NCBI GenBank assembly: GCA_905160935.1
Contig: CAJHZI010000307.1
Span: 62,001-126,000 of the forward strand
Direction: 5' to 3'
Length of the DNA: 64,000 nucleotides
Source of the DNA: Enchytraeus crypticus
Lineage: Eukaryota > Annelida > Clitellata > Enchytraeida > Enchytraeidae
Shown here: one piece after another, positions 24,601 to 34,739 of the stretch
Layout of the letters: every line of letters begins with the position of its first letter
Position numbering within the stretch: position 1 is the first letter of the stretch
The notes under the pieces: generated by a model
Told to the model about the DNA's origin: nothing
The model's database searches: none
The model's input: the letters and a program-made list of their open reading frames with translations, nothing else
Made by a program: the position numbers and the translations under genes

Positions 24601-27600
24601 ATTGAACTACAGAATTTTTTAACAAACCTTAACAGAATATGTAGAAGCTTCAAGCGCCTCATCTCCAATGAAGAAATCAAGATCTTCTACACCCTTTCCC
24701 AGTCGTCTAATAGCCTGGTCTCCTACCTTAGCAGACTCCTTGATTGCAATACAGGATGGAATGATATACTGTGGCTCAGTATTTCCCGCATAACCCATCT
24801 TAGTATATCTAAACACAAAAATTATTCATTTATAAAAAAATTAATCATCCAAAACATGCCTCATGGTGTTGCCTAGTGAAGCTCTATGGCATATAGTTCA
24901 TCCCATTGTCTCTATTCTCATTTTTTCTTTATATCTGCATAAAAGCATGACGATATCGCACAACATCTGTCGCTAATTTTTGTCATCCACTAATTCATAC
25001 ATTTTTATCTATTCATTGAACAGAAATTAAACAATAATAAAGAACAGAAAAGTTTTACATCTGTTTACATACCATACTGCACAAATACAGTTACTTACAG
25101 GTCTTCAAAAGATCTTTAAATAAGAAAACCTAAAGATTTAAAGCAAATCCTTAAACATCTCAACTTTCAGTCTCTCATAATTCTTTCCCCTATATTTTTT
25201 AATTCAAACGTATCAAAAATTACAAATTACACCCAATTAAGTGCCTGTTTCTATACCACAAACACACTGTCAGTACTGCAAAGTTTTTAGCCTGTGATCT
25301 TCTGCATATCAGGCAACATTGGGTCATTAATTATATAATCACTTTCAAATATTACAGAAATAACAGAGCTAAGTATTACATTGGTATTTTAATGCAGGTG
25401 TCGTCAGCGATTCAGATAATCACATACACTTTTGATCATGCATATGATTTCAAAGCAGTCAGTTTTAACAACATTACTCACTTGAAAATTTAAAAAAGTT
25501 CATGAAATTGTTAACTATATACAATCAAATCTGAACAAAAAAGCAAAATCAATGCTTTCTTATTATTCAAATGCTAGCCTTACATATTTTTGTCAAAGTA
25601 ATATTTATGTGACGAATACAGTAGGATTCGACGACTTCAATACATATCAAGCCCACTAGAAGAGATTACATGAAGTTACAGGAAGTCCTCCATACTATCT
25701 TTGCTAACCAGTTTTCTTTTCGACCAACAGGTTCTCCCACTGCTGCCCTTATCACTCTCTTTCACAAAATATCCTCAATACTTGAAAACCAAACGTTTGT
25801 TGGAGTGATAGCTCTCGATTTCAGTAAGGCATTTGATACCGTCAAACATTCACAGATAATTTCAAAGCTTTGCAGGCTGAATATCCCTGATTCTGTTAAT
25901 GGGTGGATTGCTAGCTTCTTATCTGACCGTACTAATACGACCATCTTTGAAGGTCAATTATCCTCTCCTAAACAATAAATGCAAGTGTTGTCCAAGGCTC
26001 TGCCATTCATTGGTTCTCCTGTATTTATTGTTGTTTCCTCTGATCTAAGGACATTGCATTCAGCAAATTCTTTACTAAAATTTGCTGATGATACATATCT
26101 CATAGTACCATCATCACATTTCCATCTAACTGAAGTAGAATTAATGAACTTAGAAAGATGGGCTTCAGTAAACAATCTACAGCTAAACAGAAATAAATCT
26201 AAGGAAATAATCTTTAAGTCACCTAGCTTTAAGTGTCAAACAATTGAATTGCCCTATTTAGATGGAATAGAACGAGTCTCAAAATCTCGAATGTTTGGGA
26301 GTCACGATTTTGTGTAATTTTTCCTTGTCTTCTGATATATCCAATCTTATATCCTCATGTTCGAGTAATATTTTTGCTTTATACTCCTTGCGCACAAAAG
26401 GTCTATCAAATGAATTCCTTCAGATAGTGTTCCAGGCTTCTACTCTTAGTAAATTACTCTATGCCTCACAATTTTGGTGGAGGTTTACTTCTCCTGACGA
26501 CAGAAGCCGCCTAGAAGCATTTTTAAGATGTGCAAAAATGGCTGGTTTTTATATAACAAAGAGCAAACTTTTAAGAATCTCTGCCTGTCAGCTGACAGTA
26601 AGCTATTTAGCTCATTCTGTAATAATCCTAATCATTTGCTGGCTCCGCTTATGCCCTCACTAAACCAACATTCATTCCAAACCCGCAGAAACATTGCAAA
26701 AAGAAGTTACGCCATACCAACTAAGCGTAGCTCTTTGAATGATAAAAACTTCATCCCCCGCTTGACACTAAGTGATGCTATGAAACTATAGCTAATTTAA
26801 TCTTGGTTTAAAATGCATTGTTAGTATTTTGCATGACTGTGACATTATCTTCTCGAATAATGTAGGCTAATCATGTTCGTATGAAACCTATCTGCGGCTG
26901 TTAGATTGTTTTGAAATAAAAGCAAGATTTATTATATTTTAAGATCAAGCTCAGTGGGAGGACCCTCCATCTTAAATACCATTTAAACGCACTCCTTTCG
27001 TGGTTTTGATATTATCATTAGAATATCGTATAATGACTGTTATGAAACATTATCTAGGACTATTGTTATCTTCGTATTATTGAACTTTCTATTTGCTTTT
27101 TGTTCCAACTATGTTTGTACGTTTTCTGCGGTATGTCAGATTTCAAGTAATAAACGAATATATATATATATATATATATATTATATTATATATATATTAT
27201 ATTATATATATATAATATATATATATATATATTATCTCTCCTTCTGGCGTATACGTAGATATCCAGTTATAACATTGCTTTAGATGCATATACAGAGTAC
27301 AAGAAAGATTCCTACTAAGCCACCGCAATTCAGGTACGTTCATGTAACTCCTAAGATTTATGCATCTCCATCCAGTAAGGATGTAAAATATATGCAGCTA
27401 GTTTACAGGTAACGCCTCCAGTAAAACCATGTACAATAAAATACTATAAAACAATTTATAATTGCGAATAAAGCATAACCTACGAATATATAAATTCAGC
27501 TCCACATCAGTATCAAAACATTTAAATAATGAAATTGTACTTGCACCTATTTTTAAAAAATTCGTCGAATAATTTAACAACTTGAATAAAATCGAGGCTT

Positions 27601-27653
27601 AGTCATTACCCGGTTCCATTGTCGATGACCACTGCTGGCATACGTCCTGCCAT
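15529..27653 (-). CDS. ACTR3: Actin-related protein 3 (Arp2/3 complex subunit), 11 exons
   Basis: Joined exons (minus strand): 27653-27610, 24808-24628, 23493-23383, 21850-21755, 21099-20992, 20225-20082, 18961-18788, 18139-18047, 17091-16966, 16344-16261, 15624-15529. They give 1257 nt, 418 aa plus TAG. ARP3 is the actin-fold subunit that, with ARP2, forms the nucleus of a branched actin filament in the cytoplasm. Visible marks: N-terminal [45 protein letters not shown], the second phosphate loop DSGDG (residues 169-173), [35 protein letters not shown] and the terminal NPVFGAMS. Human ARP3 also has 418 residues, so no exon is missing. The start has A at -3 and G at +4. All introns are GT-AG; intron 1 is phase 2, the rest phase 0. 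ATTAAA (minus strand, 15213-15208) is a possible poly(A) signal. Certain as ARP3; UTR limits unknown. Confidence 0.98.
15663..15893 (-). mobile_element. SINE family B, copy 2, in ARP3 intron 10
   Basis: Same sense as ARP3. Tail GTGTGTTTATTTG and the following TGTA-rich tract lead directly into the exon 11 acceptor. Its antisense strand contains an open frame shared with the other B copies, which is a by-product. Confidence 0.85.
16261..16344 (-). CDS. ACTR3: ARP3 exon 10 (residues 360-387)
   Basis: Encodes [20 protein letters not shown] then GGSMLAST. Acceptor GACAG, donor GTATGT. Intron 9 upstream (16345-16965) contains a G/C homopolymer tract near 16727-16747. Confidence 0.97.
16966..17091 (-). 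CDS. ACTR3: ARP3 exon 9 (residues 318-359)
   Basis: Encodes [20 protein letters not shown], then [20 protein letters not shown] and LK. GGS is the adenosine-site loop shared with actin. Acceptor CTGCAG, donor GTACTT. Confidence 0.97.
17236..17450 (+). mobile_element. SINE family F in ARP3 intron 8
   Basis: Head GTGTCCGAGTTTCTGAAGGA, middle GAGCGCCTAGGCTCCAGAAA, end GACCCTAGTTAAACTGGGAT and a GAT-rich tail. The middle ~60 bp present in other copies is missing. Antisense to ARP3. Confidence 0.75.
18047..18139 (-). CDS. ACTR3: ARP3 exon 8 (residues 287-317)
   Basis: Encodes [20 protein letters not shown] then [11 protein letters not shown]. Acceptor ACTCAG, donor GTCTGA, phase 0 at both ends. 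Confidence 0.97.
18199..18285 (+). repeat. Repeat family C in ARP3 intron 7
   Basis: GATGTCAGGGAGGTCCCCAC, AGCACACATCACTACAAATT, CAATCTGCAAAAGAAATGTG match 36090-36170. Confidence 0.7.
18350..18455 (+). mobile_element. SINE family F 3' part in ARP3 intron 7
   Basis: GACAGAGAGGGTTTGAGACG, TATCCCGACCCTCTTTAAAC, TGGGATACAGGGGAAGATGA and a (GAT)n tail. Confidence 0.7.
18788..18961 (-). CDS. ACTR3: ARP3 exon 7 (residues 229-286)
   Basis: Largest internal exon but one (174 nt). Encodes [20 protein letters not shown], the variable [20 protein letters not shown] and [18 protein letters not shown]. Acceptor CTGCAG, donor GTATGC. Confidence 0.97.
19587..19658 (+). mobile_element. SINE family F 3' part in ARP3 intron 6
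   Basis: TATTCGTATTCCGACCCTGG, TTGAACTGGGATTTAAGGGA, (GAT)n tail. Confidence 0.65.
20082..20225 (-). CDS. ACTR3: ARP3 exon 6 (residues 181-228)
   Basis: Encodes [40 protein letters not shown] and METAKAIK. Acceptor TTGTAG, donor GTATAG. The GC-rich flanks seen in exon 5 are absent. Intron 5 upstream holds an inverted pair of D-type SINEs. Confidence 0.97.
20423..20535 (+). mobile_element. SINE family D in ARP3 intron 5 (plus)
   Basis: AGAGTCGGTAAGATAGCCGA, GGGTTAAAATCCTGAGCTCG, CAGTCACTGATATCACTTTG. Antisense to ARP3; inverted partner at 20820-20925. Confidence 0.75.
20820..20925 (-). mobile_element. SINE family D in ARP3 intron 5 (minus)
   Basis: Plus strand shows GCTAATGTTAACATCAGTTT, CCTCACTCGAAAGCGATGTC and TACTGATCCGCGGTC. 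It is flanked by (TATG)n runs. Confidence 0.8.
20992..21099 (-). CDS. ACTR3: ARP3 exon 5 (residues 145-180)
   Basis: Encodes [20 protein letters not shown] then [16 protein letters not shown], which carries the second phosphate-binding loop. Acceptor TTGTAG, donor GTTAGT. The exon is clearly more GC-rich than its introns. Confidence 0.97.
21447..21478. repeat. Short inverted repeat in ARP3 intron 4
   Basis: GAATGGATAC and GTATCCATTC around an 11-bp AT-rich spacer, then (CATT)n. In intron 3/4 region of ARP3; no known role. Confidence 0.6.
21755..21850 (-). CDS. ACTR3: ARP3 exon 4 (residues 113-144)
   Basis: Encodes [20 protein letters not shown] and [12 protein letters not shown]. Acceptor TTGCAG, donor GTCTGT, phase 0 at both ends. 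Intron 3 upstream (1532 bp) contains an antisense LINE fragment. Confidence 0.97.
22440..23195 (+). mobile_element. LINE 3' fragment in ARP3 intron 3
   Basis: C-terminal part of a non-LTR reverse transcriptase [22 protein letters not shown] upstream, then the open frame 22617-23024 with [36 protein letters not shown] and LHNLGRID-like blocks, a 3' UTR and an AAATAAATAAAT tail. Antisense to the host gene. 5' truncated; palm motifs absent. Confidence 0.75.
23383..23493 (-). CDS. ACTR3: ARP3 exon 3 (residues 76-112)
   Basis: Encodes [20 protein letters not shown] and then [17 protein letters not shown]. Acceptor TTATAG, donor GTTAGT, both phase 0. Its 5' edge and acceptor are the source of the minisatellite filling much of intron 2 (see 23474-24008). 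Confidence 0.97.
23474..24008 (-). repeat. Minisatellite made from the ARP3 exon 3 splice acceptor
   Basis: Units of 46 bp, some 55 bp with a 9-bp insert (ACCACACAA). Each contains, in gene sense, TTTGTTTATAG followed by TGACCTATTCGTCATGG, i.e. the acceptor and first codons of exon 3. The exon itself is copy 1. Eight copies have TGA in place of the TGG of W76; one is degenerate (23916-23960), and the next (about 23961) keeps TGG. A further worn copy follows the inserted SINE (24213-24265). Confidence 0.9.
24008..24215 (+). mobile_element. SINE family G inserted in the ARP3 exon-3 minisatellite
   Basis: CTGCCAAGTTGCAGGTTC, ATAAGAGCACTCCTTAGATC, TTATGTAGCCTATAGCTTAG, TTCTGAGGTGGTTTCCTGTT. Flanked on both sides by ACCTAAACA from the minisatellite, probably the target-site duplication. 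CTTCTTCTTC marks its 5' side. Confidence 0.8.
24628..24808 (-). CDS. ACTR3: ARP3 exon 2 (residues 15-75)
   Basis: Acceptor TTTAG at 24813-24809; donor GTTTGT. Encodes [20 protein letters not shown] and the following KVGDQA and [10 protein letters not shown] blocks that are near-invariant in ARP3. 181 nt, ending in phase 0. Confidence 0.97.
25640..26935 (+). mobile_element. Degenerate LINE in ARP3 intron 1
   Basis: Reverse transcriptase with [34 protein letters not shown], then (after a frameshift at about 25970-26012, where [11 protein letters not shown] is readable) [40 protein letters not shown], and a second shift to [20 protein letters not shown]. At least three frame changes or stops mean it is dead. 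Resembles Jockey-superfamily elements common in marine invertebrates. Antisense to ARP3. Confidence 0.85.
27159..27233. repeat. (TA)n microsatellite in ARP3 intron 1
   Basis: TA run with ATTATAT interruptions, downstream of the intronic LINE. Confidence 0.9.
27610..27653 (-). CDS. ACTR3: ARP3 exon 1 (residues 1-15)
   Basis: Codes [14 protein letters not shown] plus two bases of G15; donor GTAATG, phase 2. DNGTG is the first nucleotide-phosphate loop of the actin fold. ARP3 proteins usually have a Cys where Asn stands here (DCGTG), so this copy looks more like conventional actin at that position. Intron 1 (2801 bp) holds a LINE and a (TA)n tract. Confidence 0.95.
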
Positions 27654-27900
27654 GTTGATTTTTTTCTATCCAGCCACAAATGAAATATACTAGAAAATAC
27701 ACTATGCGACAGCAAATAGGCAGTTAAGATAAATGATTCCGGTTAGGCGAATGAGCGCCTAATTCATTGACACACCCACGATAAACCCGGAACCTCTCTA
27801 TTTATTTATCTAACAACTTCCTGTCTAGTACTGCTACCATAGACAAAAGTTAAATCACGAATAACAAAATTATGTAACGGTTCCAATTTATCATCAAGAA
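27654..27900 (-). promoter_or_regulatory. Presumed ARP3 5' flank with ETS-like and E2F-like words
   Basis: Upstream of the ARP3 start lie CCGGAA words on both strands (about 27739 and 27789) and a small inverted repeat TTAGGCG/CGCCTAA (27744-27763) resembling an E2F site. No TATA box is obvious. Motif matches this short occur by chance, so this is only a place to look. Confidence 0.2.
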
Positions 27901-28039
27901 ATTATCGTCCAGAAATCATGATAATTTCGAGCACTCTTATAAAACGTCAGATAAAATATAGCACTAAAACAAATAAAATATGGATTCGTCTATAATTTTA
28001 ACGGAACACTGTGTCAAGAAGCACAGATGCTTATTTAAG

Positions 28040-28290
28040 GCCCATTTCCTCCTTCCTCTCCAAGGTTATTAATAATCGTTGCCTTTTGATGGCGCATCAA
28101 TTGCAACCGGCGCCTATTTTAGAATAACCTTCCATTCACCGGGGATTTTTTCCTACTAAGCTGTCAACACCCGGTCTTCCAAGGTGGTCACTCACAATGC
28201 ACTAATTAACCAATGCCGAAATAGCTTAACTGAATTCGATTATTGACGAGCAAACTAACCCAAATGCGCTAAATCCCGCCGTCAAGTACG
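28040..28290 (+). repeat. Repeat family A
   Basis: CTCCAAGGTTATTAATAATC, GCAACCGGCGCC, AGAATAACCTTCCATTCACC, CCCGGTCTTCCAAGGTGGTC. Spans the point at which the 4.3 kb copy was split. Confidence 0.7.
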
Positions 28291-28772
28291 CCACATCCAG
28301 CCGTTTATAACGGCAAGCTAAGATAGTATGGTCATGGTCCCTTTTTTAACCGCATAGAAAACTTATTTGAAAGATTTAAGAACTACGTACTTCTACTCTA
28401 AACTTAAAATAAAGATATGTAAATATTTATTCTATGGCCTAGAAATGACTTCTGTTGCAAAAAATTCTAGCACTGAACTTACCATAATAAATTCTAATGA
28501 CTGAAATTATTTTTTATTCTTAGGCCTACGTACAGTTACATTATTAGTATTTTTCATTTTTGCCATAATTTAATTCTGGGTACGTTATACATTTATATCA
28601 CCTTTGGATATTACACCTATTAAGGCTATTATATACTAATACATAATTTACCAGCGAAGTTGTTGAACATAGCTACTCTATCGTTCGTTCAAAATCTCGT
28701 TAAGTACCAATTAAAAATCAAATCTAGTAACTATCCTCACTTCATATATTGGCATAAAAAGTAAAAACAATA

Positions 28773-29011
28773 AACACGCATAATAGTGAATAATCAACTA
28801 TGTTGATATCTATCACTTTGAAAACCACATGTTTAATCCGTTAGGCAATTTAGACCATTTTCCGTATAACCAGTCCAGTGAATGTCCGAGATTTTACTCT
28901 CAGATCAGCGCGGCCGGGATTCGAACCCACGAGGGTTCAATTTACCGCAGGATTTGTCATTTAAAACTTCAAGACGTTACCCCTACGCTATTTAGATATT
29001 CTAAATATTCT
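28773..29011 (-). mobile_element. SINE family B, copy 3
   Basis: Intergenic between ARP3 and Rab5. B box intact (GGATTCGAACCC on the plus strand); A-box end slightly diverged. Confidence 0.85.
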
Positions 29012-29363
29012 AAGGCATACCTGTGATATTTCAATTATATTTATGTTTTCCATGGCTTCCTTCAGCGGCCATTTCTCAAACCTTTTGCTTCATAATTCCA
29101 TGTTTTTAAATCATTAAGTCTTTTTAATTAAAACAAAGTAGAAGCAGTTGACTTGAGTTTCTGAAGATGATGAAGATGTTTTAAAGACTCAGAAATAAGT
29201 TTGTTTATTTATTTGTAGAATAGAAGATTCTGAGGAATGTAAATAAATATGTGTATTTTATCTAAATTTGATATATAACCATACATTTTTGTATCTTATA
29301 TCATTCCACATTGGTTAACTGTCGAACTAGATAAGTTTATTTGCATAGATAAGATATCAATTA

Positions 29364-29389
29364 CTTAGAATAGTGCACACTATTCTAAG
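29364..29389. repeat. Short palindrome
   Basis: 12-bp arms CTTAGAATAGTG / CACTATTCTAAG around CA. Just outside the 5' truncated LINE at 29550. Confidence 0.8.
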
Positions 29390-29549
29390 CACTTATTTGC
29401 GTCGTAGTTTCTTATATAGTAATGACCCAGCTGCCAATTCCTATCTCTTGTCATAGTTTTCAGTTGACAATCTGAACCGTCATAGTTTTAAGAATGTTAT
29501 ATGAAGGAGCAGTAGTTGATTAAATTTTTCTCTAGTTCATTACGTTCAG

Positions 29550-31060
29550 TTTTTTCTACGCTATCTAAAAAAGCACTCTACAGTAGACGCAATTTTCAGT
29601 AGTTTAAATATGATACTTTCTCAGAAAGGCTATAAAATCATACACTGGGACTCTTTCTAGACCTGAGCAAAGCATTTGACACGGTCGATCATGACATCCT
29701 CCTAAATAAATTAGAAAATTATGGTATAAGAGGTTTACCACTCAGTTGGCTAACCTCGTATCTTACAAATAGACAGCAATATTCAGTTATAGGCGACTCA
29801 GTTTCTTCCACTAAACCAATCTCAGTTGGAGTTCCACAAGGCTCTATATTAGGGCCATTACTTTTCCTAATATATGTCAATGATATCCATCTTTCTCCAA
29901 ACGTTTTGCTGATGATTCAGATGCCTTTATTAAGGGAAATAACTTGATAGATTTGTTTGCATGTGCCAATTCGGCAAGTAAAAAAATTTGTAACTGGTTC
30001 CAAAGTAATCGTTTAACTATTAATACAGCTAAATCAGCATATATTGTTTTCTTTCCGTCTACCAATGACGAAGCGTATATACGTGATAACAATTTTACAT
30101 TATTTATGGACCATAATCAAATTGCAAGAGTTAATTGTATTAAATTCCATGGTGTAGAAATTGACGAACATTTAAGTTTTAAAAAATCATATCGAAAAAA
30201 TTACGAAAACTGTTAAAAGTGCTAACAGATTACTCTTTAATCGAAGAGAATTTATACCAATGTCCTGTCGCAGGAACTTGTATCTCTCTATGATATATTC
30301 TTGTGTAAGATATTGCATTGAAATTTATGGTTATGCCACTTGGAATGTTTTATAACCACTACATATTGCTTGTAACAGAGTTCTGCGAACCTTGCAGGGA
30401 AGACATAGTTACTGTAATGTTAAAGATCTTTATGTTTCTTATGATATTCTGCCAGTTCATCTATTGCATAAATACTGTATGGCCAAGTTGATTCATAAAT
30501 GTATTAGCAGTAATCTACCTAAGTCTACAGTATTGGCTAATATGTTTGATCTCAACCACTCTAACCATAATTATTCAACTAGACTGCTTGACTCCAACTA
30601 TCTGTTTAAAAAATCCAATGTGACATTCTATAAATCTCATGTAAATGAGGCATGTATGGACTGGAATAAAAGTCCACCAATATTACGCAAAATCAAATTG
30701 CTACCAACCTTTTCTAGAGTATTTAAACAGTATTTATTAGAAAATTTGTCACAATAAGAAAAATTGTTTTTTTTTCTCATCCAACTTCTGCTTTGTTGTA
30801 ATTTAAAATCTTCTATGATTGACACTTTCACTCTTTTATTTTGATTAAAAGTTTGATTTAGACATGTGGGACGCTTGTTAGCGGGGTGATTGATATCCGG
30901 GTGTCAACTCGATAGGGTATTATGCTCCCTCATTGATGGCCTGGTTTTTGCATGTATTAGTGTGCCTGTCTTTGCGTTTTACTTTGTACCTTTATGCTAT
31001 TCGAAATATGTTGACTGTCGTGCTGTGTGATATGTGAACAAATAAACATATGTTTCTATT
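29550..31060 (+). mobile_element. Degenerate CR1/Jockey-type LINE between ARP3 and Rab5
   Basis: Visible blocks in shifting frames: KKHSTVDAIFS-like start, [54 protein letters not shown], then a shift, WFQSNRLTINTAKSAYIVF, and a C-terminal frame at 30392-30757. The 3' UTR contains a word set (TCAACTCGATAGGGTAT, GATGGCCTG) that recurs at 48200-48290. It belongs to the same broad type as the 4.5 kb LINE and is 5' truncated. Confidence 0.85.
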
Positions 31061-31323
31061 CGCTATCGACGAAACCCTTTCAATATTCTATTGAACAGAA
31101 TCATTATTTTGAGAAAGGACGATTTGCAGCCTTGATATACTTTGATTACACTATGTTAAAGAATCTGACAGTGAGCGCAATAATGCGAAGAAGCTGATAG
31201 ATTTCACTATATAGACTCTCTAGGGTTTGACTTATTAATTTTGAGTGTTTAATCTTTAGAGAATTGATTATTAAAAATTTGCTTTATAATACAATATGTT
31301 TTATATACTTTCTGCAGTATAGT

Positions 31324-31507
31324 ATGGCCACTGGTGAAGTATCAGCGGGCAGACCTGCAAATGCCGGTCAGAATAAAGGGAATACCAAAGCAAGACTCTA
31401 TCAATCTAAATTAGTTCTTTTAGGTGAATCAGCAGTGGGTAAATCCAGTCTTGTGCTTCGATTTGTTAAGGGCCAGTTCCATGAATATCAAGAAAGCACT
31501 ATCGGAG
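31324..31507 (+). CDS. RAB5: Rab5 exon 1 (residues 1-61)
   Basis: Encodes the variable N-terminus [20 protein letters not shown], then [20 protein letters not shown] and [20 protein letters not shown], ending in G61 plus one base. Donor GTATAG. Intron 1 (1915 bp) contains an antisense RTE-type LINE and a long (TA)n tract. Confidence 0.97.
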
Positions 31508-33290
31508 GTATAGTAATACTAATGTAATAAATCTTATAAACTTATTGTGGAGAATGCTTACTGCAGTTCTCCCGATTGTAAGATGATGCCATGAATTTGA
31601 GTAATACCCAATATAATAAACGGAAAGATATTCTCGCCGATAGCAATCTCTACCATTTGACTTTATCCGCGAGATAACTACCAATCTGCTTTTTGCATAC
31701 TATGAAACTTCTCTATTCTCACCTTTATCTTGAGTCTGTAACGTCACATTTCCAAGAATTCTAACCATTTAAGCGGATTTCGCGCTCTCCTATTGGCTGG
31801 AGTCACCTGTGACGGTTGAGTATCAGCCCCTGGCAACGACTTTTGTTTTAATCTACCGGTGAGAATAACCGCCCGATCTCGAAACAATAACTATCCCGTC
31901 ACATGCAGCTGAAATCAGCTCAGATACCGACCGACATCTCGTTCATAAGATGCAAAAGCGACTTACAGCGACGATATCGTTCTGATCTTCGCTTTATAAG
32001 ATCGGCGGTTAGAACCAGATACCGAAAGTCATTATTAGTTTGTGCCGATTATGATCAGTTTAAGTGAAATTAGGATGAAACATTATTATTTATAAATTGA
32101 TAAATGTCTCAGAGGGCATCCTCCAAAGAATAAAACAAACATACTTTTAATAAGAACACTTATGAACTGTCCTGCTCATTTACGCTAGGCTTAATCGTAG
32201 GAGATATATATGTCATAGGTAGGAGAGTTGTTAACATCACGTGTGTTTGTACCATATGATCCATAAAAATGTCTAAAGCGAAGTCTTAGTTTCACTTTTG
32301 TAACTGTCTCAAACGTTTCTCAATGACTTGATGAGCTCTGAATTTGAATCCTACTCCCACTGAGCCACAATCTGATTGCTTACGGGTATGCAGCCAGCTA
32401 TAGCCATTTAGATATGATTTCTCTTTTAGTGCACTGCCTACTGGCAGGTCCATAGTATATAATGCCTCCACTCTTCTTTGTCGTCCATTTTCCGTTTCAT
32501 GTCCACACACGAGTGGATCTTTAAAGCTTCTAACATTCCAATCTCTGTGTGCCTCTACTTCTCTTTCCTTCTATTCTACCTTCTATGGCCTCGTTACATA
32601 AGCTATTCTCCTTTTAGAATGTGTCCTATTCAATTCTTCTTCCTATTTCTTATAGCATTTATCAGTTGTCTAATATTTGTATCCACTATCTTCAAGGCTT
32701 TTTTATTTGTAACTTTTTAGGTCTAGCTAATCTTTCCATTCTTCTCCATATCCACATTTCAAATGCGTCAAATCTCCTGACGTCTTTCTCACTTAATGTC
32801 CATGTTTCACAGCCATATAGTATTGAATCTGATTGCATGTTGAATCTCATTGCTTAAATTTTTGCTCATTTAGTAGTTCATATCAAATTTTCACTATCTT
32901 TATCTTTTTAGATTTCTTTAGACTTTTTGTTGCATGTTCTATCCTATTGTTAAAATCCTGTTTTGCTCGTGCTATCCTACTAAAAATTCAGTCTCACATT
33001 TCCCCTCGTCTGTTATAGTGTTACCCAGATATTTGAAACTCATTACTTGTTCCAAGCTCATACCATTTATTGCAATATTGACTTCTCTATCGCTATCCAG
33101 GCACACTCTCATCACTGTTTTTCTTTTTGATGCTAACCTTCAAAACCATATTTCTATGTCACATCATTCAGACTATTTATTATCTTTTGCAGTCCGTTTT
33201 CACTTCCTGCTACCATTCCCCGATCATCTGCAAGGTATGATTTATGCAAATCAATAAATATAAATATATATATATTTAAATATATATATT

Positions 33291-33359
<69 letters not shown>

Positions 33360-34585
33360 GTATATACATGTATATATATATATTTAAATATATAAATATA
33401 TTTGATATACATTTTGTTGCAGCCGCATTCCTGACTCAGAAGGTCATACTGTCAGACGCTATAGTAAAGTTTGAGATCTGGGACACTGCTGGACAGGAGA
33501 GATACCACAGTCTGGCTCCCATGTACTACAGGGGCGCACAGGCTGCCATCGTTATGTATGACATCACCAGTAGGGTTAGTATGATATCACCAGTAGGGTT
33601 AGTGTGACATCACCAGCAGGGTTAGTATGATATCACCATTAGGGTTAGCATGACATCACCAGTAGGGTTAGTATGATATCACCAGTAGGGTTAGTGTAAC
33701 ATCATCAGTAGGGTTTGTATGATATCACAACGTTATAGTAGGTTCTTTTCTTACAGATGTATAGTACTGTGTCTCATTGCATGGCGATCTCAATGCTTTT
33801 GCTTATCGAATAGCATTGCATGTTGAATATCATGGCATGTTGAATATCAATGCTGGTTGAATATCCTTGCATGTTGAATATCATTGCATATTGAATCTCA
33901 TAGCTTAAATTTTTGGCTCATTTAGTTATACGCGTGGCACATTGATAGTGCTAAAGAGGTTCCTTGCTTTGCTGATGTTTTTGTAGTTTTAAAATTATTA
34001 TTTATCGCTATGGTAAATAATAATCGCTGCCTTTTGATGGCATAACTGCTGCCTTCCAGCACCTTGGGGTAATTATTCAATCAAAGCTCTAGACTTTCAG
34101 TCTTTCAAGGTGGTCGCCCCTACAAGTACTAACCAAGCCATACATACATACATATTATATTTTTAATTACATATAAATACATATGTTAATCATATTATAC
34201 GTTACATTGCTAGTCTTCTTGCATATGATCTCATAATATTATCAAATATCTTGCTCGCGTTGATGTTAAATTTTGATTTCATATCATTGAATGTTTCTCA
34301 TGTTAATATATCAATAATTGCTAAATTGTGATTGTGTTTCATAGGATAGTTTTAATCGAGCTCAAACGTGGATTTCAGAGTTACAGAAGCAAGCCAGTCC
34401 TAATATACTCATAGCTCTGGCTGGTAATAAAGTGGACTTGGAAGAGAATAGAACAGTCAGTTCAGATGTTAGTATCCAGCTATGTTATTTCTTTAATACT
34501 CAATTTCTTTAATACTGCTTAACAGTTTTCTCGTATTATGTACTGTTTTTATTCTGTTGTGTCTGTTGTTGTTGTGACTGAAGAC

Positions 34586-34630
<45 letters not shown>

Positions 34631-34673
34631 ATAACTAATATATATATATAGATATATATTAAATATATAATAT

Positions 34674-34739
<66 letters not shown>

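Noticed and set aside
33563-33731. Telomere-like TAGGGTTAG words in each 23-bp unit
   Set aside because: Only one 9-mer per unit, explained by the AGG|GTTAGT splice donor.
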